Source: Phalacrocorax aristotelis (lineage: Eukaryota; Chordata; Aves; Suliformes; Phalacrocoracidae). Taken from it: a stretch of 64,000 bases of DNA. Positions 23,647 through 37,034 of this stretch are shown in pieces. The number at the start of each line of letters is the position of its first letter. Within the stretch, counting starts at the first letter, position 1. The stretch covers positions 6,893,795 to 6,957,794 of the forward strand of contig NC_134280.1 of assembly GCF_949628215.1 (NCBI RefSeq), written 5' to 3'. A program made the translations under genes and the position numbers. The notes beneath the pieces were generated by a model, which saw only the letters and a list, made by a program, of their open reading frames with translations, did not search any database and was not told where the DNA came from.

Positions 23647-24954
23647 GTATAGCCACTACTTTTTCCCTTTGTCTTGGCAAGGTATAGTTACAGACAAACA
23701 CTCACAGACAGGACAGGGTAATGGAGCACCTTAACTATTTGTTAATTCCTGCATCTTTGCAATCCGAAGTTAAGAAAGGATTACAGCAGCATTTTCTAGT
23801 GCCTGTAGTTAAAGTTGCATCAGCATTCCTACCAAGAAACTATCTTCTAACACTGTCATTGGGCAGAGTTGCCACCATGCTGTAAACCTGGGAATCAATT
23901 CTTTTACAAACCCTTAAAAGCGGTTAATTTCTTCCCAGTAGTGTTTGTGTAGATGAGAAATAATTCAAAAAAAGACAAAATATGTTATTTTATGATTTTT
24001 TTTCTCCACAAAGATTGAATAGCATTTGATATGAGTGATATTCAATGATGGATTATGTTTGTCCTGGACTCTTCAAGGGCAGAAATTTTAATGTATAATG
24101 GAAAACAATGTGTCAGACAATTAAGGCTAAAGGTTTTTAAAACAGAGTTTAACAACTTGACCTGAAAAGAGCATTTGTAACTTTCTATAGTACAAGACGT
24201 TGCTTCATACACAGAACTAGCTTGAAAAGTGAGATAAAGATGCATATTCGCTTAGAATACGTATACCACGTGAGGTGTGGAAACACAGAGTTTCCTCCTG
24301 GCTACTTTAATTTTTGTCTCTGTAGCCTTGCAAACGTGGTCTGCGTAGCATGCTCTTGCAGTTAGAATCAGATATAGGCACCATACAAAACTCTCAACTC
24401 TGTTTCGGAAAGGTAAACACTTCCCTCTGGTCATCCTGAAGCGCACAGGTCGAATTCCATCCCCCTTAATTTCAGGGAGATCTTTGTCATGAAATATACT
24501 GGGGCCGACATGTCATGTGGTTTATTTTGGTATTTTTCCCGATGCTGTAGGCTTTGTAAGCCTGCATCTCATTCCTGTGTAATAAAGTAATAGAAGTAAC
24601 CCAAGGAATGCAGGCAGGTTGAAGTTGAAGACAGCTCAACAAATGCTGGTTTCAGTCATTTGAGAATTTATTATCCTGAATGAGGAGTTATGCGTTAAGG
24701 TGGATGGGGCTGGGTTTACTTTACGTAGGAGGAGGTTAACATGCAACGCTAAACTCAACTTGTCCTTACGTCACATCTTTTGACCTAGTTCTGTGGAATT
24801 GGTGACTGGTATTTTTCGGTTTATTTGTAGGTTGACTGGGGCACAGAAAGGTTATGGATCCTGTTTAAAATCTACAGCAGGTCTGTTTCACTGATGTCCA
24901 CTAGAGCACAAGATACCTCAGGCTTCCGTAGCACAGGGCATGTAAAATCCAAGT

Positions 24955-25040
24955 CTCAATCTTTGCATCTGTAACATAGCAAGTATTTTTCTGTCATTGT
25001 AAAACACTTTGAGAGCTATGTGTCAGAGATGTGCTGCAAG
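24955..25040 (+). repeat. Possible ancient repeat remnant
   Basis: The stretch reads like the 'tcaatctttgcatctgtaa ... aaaacactttgagagct' pattern found in very old amniote interspersed repeats. The family cannot be named from memory with certainty. Low confidence. Confidence 0.3.
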
Positions 25041-26376
25041 TACTTCTTGTGACCGGCAGTGCAGTGTAACCGACAGGGAAGCGAAACAGAAAGATTGGCG
25101 GAACCCAAACACTGATTTGGGATGCACTGATCAGTCTTGCCTTTCCGTTTTGCTTCCTGAGCCTTGGTTTCTGCAAGACGGGAACTCGGGCATGGGAGTT
25201 GAAAGGGTGTAACAGCAGAAACCACTCACTGGTCTGGACTTTAAGGGCATCAAGACCCAGAGAGGTACAGTCCTGCTTTAGGTGCAGCAAATTCCTCCTA
25301 TACTGTTGAAAATTTTACCCTTAATCAACACTACACAAACAAAAATGTACAAGGAGAAGCAAGAGCTACTCACCATGGCACGGCATGGGAAATGAGCACT
25401 GGGCAGTAACCGTCACTGGGGTGCCAGCAATTCGTAGCCTGTGACCCATGGGTGACATGTTAACCTGCATCTGGCTGAAGTATTGAATAAGACATGGTAG
25501 TTCTTGGGCACTTCTGGTCAATAGCTGTGATAAGGAAAGATCGGCACTAGTCTGTGCAGAAGGGTTTTAAGACAAAAGCTGTAATTCCATAGGTGCAGAG
25601 AGCGAGCTGTTCTGGTGCTCGGGGAAGACTGTCACTTTGAGTCTTTCACATGTACTTGTCAATGTAACAAAACCAAATGCTGCAAGGAAAACGGAAGGAT
25701 TCTTTGCTTTATCACAAAATTGCTTTGGTAAGTGACTATTTAAAAGCATGTGTACTTCACAGGACAGTGCATTTGCTCTGTTAATCTGTCTTCTAGTACT
25801 GATTTTTGCCCACCTCTTTAACTGACCACTCCGCTATACCCATTATAAAGCAAAAATACTGGCCTTGAACTTTTTACTAGATCAAATGTTGCAGAACTAG
25901 AAAAGAGGAAAGTGAAAGTTCCTGTTCGCATGACTATTATACATTCATCCTGAACTTGATTTCCAAACATCCTATTTTGCTGCAGCTTTGGCCTTTCACT
26001 TCCAATCTTAAACATGGTTGTATATTTCCCCAAGCCCATTCATTGTTCCCATTCCATTTTCATTCTCTCAATTTCCCGCGGTGTTTGTAGCTGTAGTTTG
26101 TTTAGGTAGTTAAAGAATCAATCAGAGTTAAAGAAAACAACAGGTGGGCCTGCTAGGTAGGCTCAGCGTCCAGCAGAGAATCACTACTGTTAAGTCCATG
26201 AGAGTCACGTTTCACCCTCTTAGGGTCTCATTCCCCCAGTTTAGCACTTTTCACACATGCAGGTTTTCTCTGATACTCTATCTATATTCGTCCCATTTAT
26301 CTTTTTCCTTGTGGTTCATACTTTAGAAACTATTACTGTACTTCTGTAGCATTGAAAATGTGCTGGCATCTGTGCA

Positions 26377-26450
26377 GAGTCGCGCAACACCGTCGTGCCT
26401 GCACGTCGAGTCGCGCAACACCGTCGTGCCTGCACGTCGAGTCACGCGGT
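26377..26450. repeat. CpG-rich minisatellite, 31-bp unit, about 2.3 copies
   Basis: The unit GAGTCGCGCAACACCGTCGT plus 11 more bases (26377-26407) repeats exactly at 26408-26438. A third, partial and mutated copy starts at 26439 (GAGTCACGCGGT). Each full unit carries several CpGs in otherwise AT-rich intron. The open frames across it are incidental. Confidence 0.92.
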
Positions 26451-27733
26451 AGGGAAACACCTTGCATTAAATGAAGCGATGGAGGAGCCTCAACATAAGG
26501 CTGCAGCCCAGGAGTCTGTACCTTGTGGCAGGGCTCTGCAGCATGGAGCACGGGCTGGAGCCCTAATGTTCACCTGCTCCCAGATTCCACATACGAGGCA
26601 CTTGGGATGCTGGAAAACCTGTGGGTCCTGTGCAGAAACGTGGAAGTTGCCGGCGCTCTGCCAGGTGAGCGAGAGGTGGGATGGTGGTGGGGTGGATGAG
26701 TTTCTGGACGAATCTCGCACAAAACCTATGAGATCTGCAGGTCAGGACTTGGAAAACAATGGTAATTCCTTTCCTGTAGGGAATCTCCTTGTGGGCTGGT
26801 GTTCTGTGTCAGCTACAAGCTCCACTGCAGTTAACAAAGACATTCAAGGAAACAAATTAAGAGTGGAGAGGAAATAAAGGGCTATGAAGATGGGTCCACA
26901 GTTAAGACCAAGTAGTTTTGCCCTTGCAGCAGAGATTTCAGTGCTGGTGTGATGCTCTGCTCTCCCTGGAATGGCAGCACTTACTGTAAATACAGAATTT
27001 GAATGACTTGACTGTAATTTAAGGTAGAATTAAAGAGCTTTAAGAGCTGTAGTTCTTGAGATAGGTTTTCTCTTTGTTCCAAACGATTGGTAGTAATAGA
27101 AGCTATTATTAGCATGGAAGTGAAAATGAAAGAATAGGGAGAAATAAAAAATAAAACTAAGAATCTAATGTCTCTAAAACCAGTTTTTATGTGCATTGGG
27201 ACCAATTATGGTTATTGTGTCATTACAGTTGCATAGTTGAGGCTACTTCGAATGCCCTAGTTCTGCTTCTCCAGATCCAGCAAGTTTGGTTTATGTTTAT
27301 GATCACTTTAGAATTTCCTGACTTTATAGAACTTGGTTTTGGTGATGACCAGGTATTTCTAATACTATGAATCACCAGTATAAACACAACCTTAATTACC
27401 CATTATCTAGGAAAATAAAACACTGTGTATAGAAGTGCTTCCATATTTGTTCTGTTATTATGTAGAAGTAATGGCTTTTATGGTCTGGATGGAGAAGGAG
27501 CTGGCTGTGCTTGAGGCTGACCTGAAGAAAAAGAGCACAGGGACTTGGCTGAGGGAGTTAGAGGTGAATATGAGTGGCGGGAAGAAGATGGAAATAAAGC
27601 AGCTCCCTGGGCAGGTGGAGTGAGCCTGAGCAGTTGCTGCAGGAAGAGAGAGACAGACTGACAGTAGCAAAGAATACTCCCACAGTGACACCAAGTTCTG
27701 CATGTGAGGGGCCGTGATGGGTCCTGTCTGCTG

Positions 27734-27828
27734 TTATTCTTCCCACTGGAGAAAATTTGGAACTGGGATTTGGAAAATTTGGAACTGAGATTATTCTTCC
27801 CACTGGAGAAAACTTGGAAGTGGGATTT
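27734..27828. repeat. 57-bp tandem duplication (partial second copy)
   Basis: TTATTCTTCCCACTGGAGAA starts at 27734 and again at 27791, a period of 57 bp. The second copy matches for about 38 bp with two or three differences. Within the first copy, GGAAAATTTGGAACTG-type words are themselves repeated. It is a local tandem duplication. Confidence 0.85.
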
Positions 27829-30800
27829 TTCTGACCAGCCCCTCAGCAGGGAAAAGCAAGGAAGGAAGATTTGAGCTCTCTGACTTATTCCATCTCTTTG
27901 ATTGTAAAGTCTGGTGACTGCCATGAGCAGCTGAATTTTAGCGGTGTACCACATGCTTTCCTCAGATACAATTCTAATGTATCTACGTTTTTAATACAAT
28001 AACACAATAGTCTGGTATTTTTTGTCTCCAAAAGGCAAGCAAATATATAATGAAGAGTATGTATTTAAATAACAATGAACTTTATGTTGGTTATTGTCAT
28101 CTTGGCGCCATGTATTTGGAAACTGAGTAAATTCAGGGTTTGTACTAGAGAGAATACGTGAAGGTCATAAAGCTTTATCCCTCCTCCTAATTGACACTTT
28201 GAGGAGAAAAACCTAAAACACAGAAGAACCTCCTGAATATATTTACAATATATTTTAATATAATTTCAGGACAAACCATAATTATAATATTTCATAAAAT
28301 GCGGGGCAGAGGTTGCATTATGAGGCCATGGTCTACATGAGTACATGTAAACTCCAATGTACTTCTTTGGTTCATGGGGTTCAACCCAATGTCAGTCTGG
28401 AAGTCAAATATGGGAGCACAAGTCAGTGCCGCTAAATCTTGCTGAGAGACCAGAGCAGCAAGGTTTAAACCTAAGTATGTCTAAGCAACCTCCAGATATA
28501 AATGCAAATTTAAATCCAGGAGAAACAAGGTATGACTGCTGGTTGTAGGCCACATGGACCTGTTTGCATGGTATTGCATGTGAGAAACTAAACCCCTTAT
28601 TTCATAGATTTTAATGTTTAATTTGGGGATAATTACAAAATCCTTCTCTGGTGCTTTATTTTGTTATGGATTCTTAAAATACACTTTTAGTTTGGAGCCT
28701 CCTTGGTTTAAAAGCAAATAAAAATCTCTCTAAGATATTCAGAAATAATAAAAAAGAAAAAATTGGGAAGTAATATCTTAAGTAACTTAAAAATGAAACT
28801 TCAGTCTTCAGACTTATTGTTTTTTACTTTAAAATTAAAGCACTGTAACAGCTGAAAAAAGTTACTGAATCTGATCTTAATTGGACAGTGACAGGGACGT
28901 TTTTGGAGCGACATAATGTGGAACAAGGGAGGAACGAAGCCCAGTCTTTCAGTTTCTTGAGCAAACAGTGTGCCAGGGAGAAGGCTAAAGCCTGGGCTGT
29001 TTTCCACTCATTAAACTAACAAAATGCTAATCATCTTTGTGGAAAGATTCGTAGTAGATAATGTTACCTCTGTCGCTGTGGCACCACGGAAGAGTTATCG
29101 GGTGTGTTAGCCTGGGCTGCTCTAAATTAGATGTTTGAAACACTTATGTGTGACAATCACTAACCAAATTGCACCTCACCTCCTTTTAAAACAGATTAAA
29201 TTTTATCCATTGGCTAATTTCAATTCTGACACCATTCAAAGCAAGGAAAAGACTGATGTTAAACTCCTCATCGGGCTGGGACAAATCCTGTGATACAGCT
29301 GCAGTCGTATCTGACTGCTTCATCCCGCTGCTGAGCTGATGTGTAGTTTACAGTCATTGAATTAGTCATCCAGTACTGGAAACATCCATTTCTGAGTTAA
29401 TTTTGAATTAAACTGCATGGTCTTCTGTGCTGAATGACAAATCCATCAGTCTTCACGTTCCCCTGGCTTGGGTCTGCTCTCTGCTGTACAGAAGTCTCTG
29501 GCCCTCCAGGGAGCTTTTGCAACCTGTACTCTGCCATGAGCTGCCTGCCTGCCATCTCTTTTTCTGCCTCCCTCCCCGCTCCATCCTCCTGATGTTTTTT
29601 TCAAGTAGAGAATGCTCAGTTCTTCTGGGAGAAGCAGCGGCTTCCTCACTTGCCTCTTCCTCCTGGAGACGCCTGCCTCATCCGAAGTATGGTAGCCAGG
29701 ACCAGGTAGAAAGACTATCTTCCTTTCTACTGCCCAGTAGAAAAAATATTTCACCTTTGTTTTTTAAAGCAAAACGTACTGTATTTGTACACTAAACATA
29801 TTAAATAATTAGAGACACCTTACTGGAATATATTAGTGGTCATTAGTTCACCCCTTGCTGTCAGCTGTCTGTCCAAACTCTCTGGCAGCAGATCAATCAA
29901 AGGCTTTATCAGTTTTGCATCCTAGGTTGTATAATGTACTTCTACAGTTTCCATTTAACATTGCTCATTTTTTAAACTCAGTTGTTAAAAGGCAAAATCT
30001 GAGTGGATATCCACTACTAAAGCAAAAGACCAGAACATGATGTGGGAGATGTCATGCTTTTTTTTTTTTTCTTTTTTAAGAAGCAAGTTTTACAGAACTG
30101 CAGATGTTACAGACACTGCACTGTTTCTCTAAAAAGCCTATTTTTCCTTTCTGACGCCCTCTCCCTGTCAAGGTCTTGCTGTGGCAGTGAGCTCTGGTGT
30201 GTAAAATTTAGATCAAGACCAACAGATACAACAAACTGCATTTCTATCACATTAGCATTCTGGGGGCACAGAAGGTTTTTTGTTTCTTTTCGCTTTCTCT
30301 CCTTCCTCCTAGAACCCAAAATCCCAGATTTTTTTTTTCTACAGCAGTTCTGGTGAAATCACGGCTGATGTTTTTCCTTAAAGTTCTTAAAGTAGGAGAG
30401 CCATTCTCATCCATCTCACTCTTCAAGCCTCTTCTTATTTTTCTTGTTGCTAAAACTCAGTATCCAGTTCCTGCCACTAACTGAAGTTAGCTTAAAAAAA
30501 TACCAATGTAGTTGAGTGTCTGACAGGAGAATAAATTCATTGTTGAGTTAGAACCTATTTGATTTAGAATAAATGAAATGCCTCTAAATGTAAGAATGAA
30601 AAAACATGGCATACCTCATACTCAGATCCACTTTATGGTATTCAACCCATAATAATTCTATTCAGATATGTATGACCTAGGTATTATCAGCAATGGACAG
30701 CCTAATGCTGCTGTAACTAAGGAATTTAACAAAACCTTTTTGTGGATATTGGATGGGATCTGTTACTCTCCTTGCTTAGACTGAAAGTTCAGTGTTGCAG

Positions 30801-31314
30801 GTTTTAATACTTAATGTTGAACAGTGGGGGAAGGAATGAATTTGAAATGGCTAACTTTGTCTTTATGATGACTAAGAATACCATTCTGCAGAAATTTGCC
30901 TTCTGATGAGTTTGCAATATTCTTTCAATGAACAGCACAGTTATGTTTTTGGTGGAGTAACAAGATTAGTATAGTGAAAAATACAAATATAATAGGTGGT
31001 GTATGTTTCTTGGGTTCTGATGGATTGGGTTGTCCAATTCAAATTAACTACTAGATTTATTTTTACTTGATGTCAGTAAAGCTAGTAACTGTGAAGGAAA
31101 TTCAACTTGATGTTGTATTTAGATATTAAAACCGTAGTCCTGATAACACAAACCAGTAGTCACTTAACCAACTTGTCCCATACCAGTGATATTAATATCC
31201 TGTGCATTCAGGAAATATAGATCTAAACTCATCTATGAGCAAGCAATAATAAAGCTTGCTCTACTATGAATATGTGTCCTATGTCCTGATTTCCGTCTTA
31301 CCCACTACACACGC

Positions 31315-32336
31315 AGAGTCATGTAGGTTGGAAAAGACCTTAAAGGTCATCGAGTCCAACCATGAACCTAACAGTGCCAGGTCACTACTAGACCATGTCC
31401 CAAAGCACCACATCCAAATGTCCTTTAAATACCTCCAGGGATGGTGACTCAGCCACTTCCCTGGGCAGCCTCTTCCAATGCCTGACAACCTGTTCAGTGA
31501 AGTAATATTTCCTAATATCCAACCTAAACCTCCCCTGACATAACTTGAGGCAATTTGCTCTCATCCTATTGCTTGTTATTTTGGAGAAGAGACCAACCCC
31601 CACCTCACTACAGCCTCCTGTCAGATCACTGTAGAGAGCGACAAGGTCTCCCCTCAGCCTCCTCCAGGCTAAACCCCCCCCCAGCTCCCTCAGCCACCCC
31701 CCAGCACACTTGTGCTCCAGACCCTGCCCCAGCTCCATTGCCCTTCTCTGGACACGCTCCAGCCCCTCAAGGGCCTTCTTGTCCCGAGGGGCCCAACCCT
31801 GAGCCCAGCATTCGAGGTGGGGCCTCCCCAGGGCCGAGCACAGGGGCCCCATCCCTGCCCGGCTCCTGCTGGCCACACCAGTGCTGACACAAGCCCGGCG
31901 GCTGGTGGCCTCCTTGGCCACCTGGGCACTGCTGGCTCATGCCCAGCCGGCTGTCAGCCAGCACCCCCAGGGCCTTCTCCGCCGGGCACTTCCCAGCCCC
32001 TCTGCCCCAGGCCTGGAGTGTTGCCTGGGGTTGGTGTGACCCAAGGGCAGGACCCGGCAATTGGCCTTGTTGAACCTCATGCAGTTGGCCTCAGCCCATC
32101 AACCCGGCCTGCCCAGATCCATCTGCAGAGCCTTTTGGCCCTCGAGCAGACCAGCCCTCCTGCCCAATCTGGTGTCGTCTGCAGATTTACTGAGGGTGCA
32201 CTCGATTCCCTCATCCAGATCATTGATAGAGATATTAAATAAGACTAGCCCCAACACTGAGCCCTGGGGAACACCGCTTGTAACCAGCGGCCAACTGGAT
32301 TTAGCTCTGTTCACCACAACCCTTTGGGCCTGGCAC
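31315..32336 (-). mobile_element. CR1 LINE 3' fragment, antisense in intron 1
   Basis: The 3' end lies at about 31315 (GTAGGTTGGAAAAGACC) and the 5' truncation at about 32336. Minus-strand frames give ORF2 remains. Near 32200-32290 is VPQGSVLG, then SADD where most copies have FADD. From 31921 down to 31388 a frame runs to the natural ORF2 C-terminus ([18 protein letters not shown]). Frameshifts and a short deletion near 31660 (compared with the copy at 8.8 kb) break it. It is the closest relative here of the 7.8-kb CR1, especially in the GC-rich core 31740-32058. Confidence 0.93.
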
Positions 32337-33890
32337 TACAATTATTCAATAGAAATCTAATTAATCTTGAGATTACCAGCTCTGTCAGATCCGACTGAAG
32401 TGCACAGATTGGTTGAACAGTTATTTGAGTGGACTGACATACAGCTGATGGGCAACAATGTCACAGGAAGCTTGACTTTTTTAGAAAATGGGCTAAAATA
32501 ATATTTGAAACAGAAATGAGTCTGAAAGCCAAAACACATCTGCATCCCAGTCAGAAGCTCACCAGGACTTCCTGGGGTGGCCACATCTTAGAGTTTTGGT
32601 TGTTATTGCATAGATATACAGAGGCTACAAAAGATATTTTAATCTTTCCTTGGCTGTAATGAAAATGTGGGCTAGTTTCAAAATTCATTTGTTTCAGGCT
32701 TCTCTTCAGAATACTCAACTGGAAAAGGAGTAGTAATCAATTTTAGTGGGGCAAGAAAACCTACACAAATAAAGTTTTTTTTTTCTCATCTCTTCAGTTT
32801 GAGAATAACATCTTAACTAAATGTGGTCAGGAATTTTATTACATTTCTGGAAAATTCAAAATCATTAGAAGATAGTACAGAGTTACCCCTGCCACAGCTT
32901 TGGATTAAACACCGGCAGTTTGCGTGTGGTGCCTGAGAACGGGATTCAGCAAACTCCCCACATGGAAGGGAGATACCTAGCAAGGTGCCGAGAAGAAAGG
33001 AGCAGTAGCTTAAAATGTATCCCTATTAGAAACTTCAGAGCCCCCTTCTGGGTTGCAAGGATGCCTTCTTTCACTTAGACTAGCAGGCTTTTTAAGGGAA
33101 GCTGGCTAGCCTAAGGTAAAACCACTTTTAATGACTAATTAATAAATAGGTGATAATATCTCCATTCTCTCTGTGCAAATAAGTCAGCGCTTATCCCCTA
33201 ATTAGGGTAGCAGAAGGGAAAGTGAGCCTGCATCTCTCAAGACAGTATCATATTTATCAAGGTAGACAGTATTCTACAGGAGGGTTCTCAGTCCCTGCCC
33301 CCAAAGGTACTGAGAGCTGCTTGGATCTGCTTTTTGAAGGAAGACAGAGAATAAGTACAAATTCTTTTTTTTTTTTCTTTTTTTTTTGAGGTGGGATATG
33401 TATGTTCTAATTCAGTGAGAGCAGAAAAGTGGCTTTCGTTTCACACCTAGCAGATGATGTACTTGCTCCTGCATGGAGACACTGGATTAAAAAACCCTAA
33501 AAAATAAAAGAAAAAGTGGTGGAGGCATCATTGCAATAATTTTTTCCTCTTTCTTTGACCTGAGTCAAAGGTGTGTGAAAACCACACCTTGGATTGGATC
33601 CTGCAACAGCAATTGATGAAGGAATGCCTAGGTTTGTATCCTGAGGGAGCTCATACATGGATTAGAAGCTCAGGTGCTCAGCAAAGCATGCTCCAAAACA
33701 AACTAAAGGGAATTTGCATTCTTAAAACATAAGGACTACCTGAGTCATGTGTCTTACAGTGTGGTTTTACAGGCTATAGATTTAGGATCTACTCATCCAT
33801 TATGAACCCTGTGGAAAAACAGTACTTGCTGTCTCTCAAGCTCTCCTTGCTCTTTTGTTGTTTACTTTAGCACATGGATACCAGGGCAAG
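32337..33890. other. Intron 1, unique-looking segment
   Basis: AT-rich non-coding DNA between two CR1 copies, with T-runs at 32780-32788 and 33366-33388. No gene or clear element seen. Confidence 0.55.
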
Positions 33891-34577
33891 ATCACAGAAT
33901 CACAGGCTGGCAGGGGTTGGAAGGGACCTCTGGAGATCATCCCGTCCAACCCCCTGCTTGAGCAGGCACACCCAGAGCAGGGGCACAGGACCGCGTCCAG
34001 GCGGGGTGTGAATGTCTCCAGGGAAGGGACCCCACAGCCTCCCTGGGCAGCCTGTGCCCCTGCTCTGGCACCCGCACAGGGAAGGGGTTTGTCCTCATGT
34101 TCAGGTGGAACTTCCTGTGTTCTGATTTGTGCCCGTTGCCCCTTGGCCTGTCATTGGGCACCACTGAAAAGAGTCCAGTCCCATCCTCTTGATACCCACC
34201 CTTTAGATATTTATAAGTAGTAATGAGATCCCCCCTCAGCCTTCTCTTCTCCAGGCTGAACAAACCCAGGTCTCTCAGCCTTTCCTCATATGGGAGATGC
34301 TCCAGTTCCCTGAGCATCTTGGCAGCTCTCTGCTAGGCTTGCTCCAGCAGTTCCACATCCTTCTTAAACTGGGGATCCCAGAACTGGACGCAGCACTCCA
34401 GATGTGGCCTCACCAGGGCAGACCTCCCTCGCCCTGCTGCCCACACTCCTTTTAATGCATCCCAGGACACCATTGGCCTTCTTGGCCACAAGGGCACGGT
34501 GCTGGCTCAGGGTCACCTCGCTGCCCCCCAGCACTCCCAGGGCCTTCTCAGCACAGCTGCTTTCCAGTAGTTCAGCC
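33891..34577 (-). mobile_element. CR1 LINE 3' fragment (different subfamily)
   Basis: The + strand begins ATCACAGAATCACAGGCTGG, a CR1 3' end in reverse, and the element is cut at about 34577. The minus frame from 34317 gives LRELEHLPYEERLRDLGLFS and then [18 protein letters not shown], the ORF2 C-terminal region. The 3' sequence and wording differ from the other copies, so it belongs to another subfamily. Confidence 0.92.
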
Positions 34578-34588
34578 AACTACTGGAA
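34562..34588. other. Perfect 11-bp inverted repeat at CR1 5' junction
   Basis: TTCCAGTAGTT (34562-34572) and AACTACTGGAA (34578-34588) are exact reverse complements around a 5-nt loop. The left arm is CR1-derived and the right arm begins where CR1 homology stops. This suggests a fold-back copy made when the element was inserted. Confidence 0.75.
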
Positions 34589-37034
34589 GATAACCAATAT
34601 CTTCCTGTGATGTAGGATTACTCATACTGAACACTTCCTAGTATTCTTCCTTAGTTTTTTTTAGAAGGTCCCATGATAATCCCTAGGAAGTTTCACAGCT
34701 GGCAGTATCATATTGTTTAGTAAGTTTTTCCTAATACTGTACACAACATTTTCCTAATTCCTTCCTGTTATGCTTAGCTATCTTCTTTTCTATTACTCAT
34801 GAGGCACTTCGCTTTAGGTTGCATTATTTGCCTGTTCCTGGGGACCTTTTCCTCAAAGAACTATATGTGTTAGCATTGTGAGTCACAGCAACTTTTGCCT
34901 CTTTAATGGTCTTTTCTAATGATAATGCATGTTTGAGTGACTTCCACCTCTTTTTCTTCCCTCCTTCCTGTTGGTTTTCACAGAACATCTTAATGAAAAG
35001 ATATCCGCCGTGCTGACCCAACTTTTTAGGGTTAAAAAATGCCATTGAAGCGTATAGGACTGTTGGAGAATATGGCAATTTTGCAGATGAAGAAAATGGG
35101 CTAGGTTCAGGAGGAAGGCATTGTATTCTGAATAATTTTCTTGGACATCACCAAAAGGCAGGATGAGTACAGTTACACGGTTTTGATCAGCTCAGAGAGA
35201 ACATTCTTGTATCTAACCAGAAACATTACCAATCTCCCCGACGGATTACTTCTGTTGCAAGCTCTTCAGGGGTGCCTTCTGCTTCGTGTACAGGGATGAG
35301 CACACATCGGTGCTCTGAGTAAATACAGTAGTGGCTGAGAAGAAGAATAACAGCAGGAATGCAGGAATTACACATAAACAGGTTGTATACCTGAATATTT
35401 TGCTCAGTCTCTACTTTCTGATAAAAGACATATCCCATTAATTCCTGAGGGACGTGTTTCTTTCCAAGCAGTGACAACCTTTTTAACTGTCAATGCGTAA
35501 GAAAAACTTCTGTTGAAAGATGCTGTAAAAAAGCATCAGATGTTCTGTTGCTATAAACCTTACATTGCTTCAAATTTCCTGTTCCTGAAAGAAATACGTG
35601 TGGAGTAGTCTGTTAAATAGCCTTCTCACCTGGAACCACCACCTGTTTCTCATACAAGTCATCATCTTTAATAGATAAACTTTCCATTAAGACCTAGACA
35701 AAGTGCCAGTTTTTCTTGCAGTGGTCAGAACTAAGAACAAGAAGTGTGTGGGAGAAATTCATCAATTTGGTTAGGAACATCAAGGTACATGCCTATCTGA
35801 AATATAGACCGTATGGAAACACAGATAGGTTGAGAGAAGGCTCCAAGTATAGAATTATTGACCCTGGAGGATAAGATACAAAATAACCTTCTTAGGCTGT
35901 ACTCTGTCAATTTTAAGTAGTATTTGCAAGGTGAGTAGTTTTACAGTTTCATCCCCCTCAGCAAAGATTTAATAGTAGATACATCAGAGCTTTTCCTGAA
36001 TCTTTTTCTTTTTATAAATTACACTACTGTAAAAGTATATTAATGTTCTCTGCATTTACTAATGTTCTGTAAGACAGTGTAAATAAGTGCAACTGATTGA
36101 TGTAACTCATAAAAGTACATAAATGCGTCTGGTTTTCCAATCTGGTTGCTCATTTTCTGATTGCGGTCTCAATTCTGGGACCAGCTGGTGGAGCTCTCTC
36201 TATGGTGTGTCACAATCCCGGAAGCGATGGGGTCTGCATACTACGTCCATGATTTGGATGAAAGATTAAATCAGTAGATCACAATTTTTTTTATCTTTGT
36301 GAAATATAAATACAATTGTCAGACGATAACTTTTAAGATCAGTTCTTCTTTCACATGGTGCTAATCATATACCTGCACTGGGGTATTTTTAAGTCCATCA
36401 GGCAAAAAAAAAAATTCTTTTGTTTCAAGGACTGTGTACTTTTGAAACAAGGAAAAAATTGCTAAATTCATTTATATGCTGCCATTCAAAGTCTGTAATT
36501 GAGATAATCAACTTGGAGTCATCCAAGCCGCTAGGAATTTTTTTTTTTAACGGATCATATCCAGCATTTTGGCACAAGCGTTTCTCTGAGGAAGGAAACC
36601 CACCCTCCCAGGAATCTTGCACTGCAGGCATAAATACGGGCCTTGAGGGGCGAAGGCACACTACTAATATTGAGAGGAAGGAGCTAACTTATTCGCCACA
36701 GATGGGTGCTGAGTATTTGAATTGAAAGTTACATTTTCATTAACATGGAAATTCTGGGTGTTTAATAACACCCCTCCTCCGGATTCTTCAAACCCAACAG
36801 CAACAATTTTCAACAATATATTCTGAAAATAACTTTATAATGAAATCTGAAGCAAACAAGATTGTTTAAATCATCTTTGGGAAGATTAGTTTTCAGGGGG
36901 GTTATTTTGTTTATACTGTGTTTTCCAGCAAACTACATCAAAAGTTTTCAGTAGTGATAGTGATTATGAAAATTTAAGCCCACAAAATCCCTCTGTGAAT
37001 TCAGTTTGTAGTCTTACAGAAGAATGGGAATCCA
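34589..37034. other. Intron 1, unique-looking segment
   Basis: AT-rich non-coding DNA. The part 34640-34800 has faint LINE-like wording (AGTTTTTCCTAATACTG) but is too decayed to assign. No exon candidate. Confidence 0.5.

Larger units (their letters stand above)
20791..31314. other. Intron 1, proximal part
   Basis: GC content drops after about 21070. The rest is AT-rich, with T-runs near 20866-20880 and 21182. I see no exon-like open frame with splice sites. Small tandem repeats inside are listed separately. A weak, old LINE-like patch may lie around 23340-23430 but is too decayed to call. Confidence 0.55.

Noticed and set aside
26395..26877. Open frame of 160 codons
   Set aside because: It starts inside a CpG-rich minisatellite and has no recognisable domain or splice signals.
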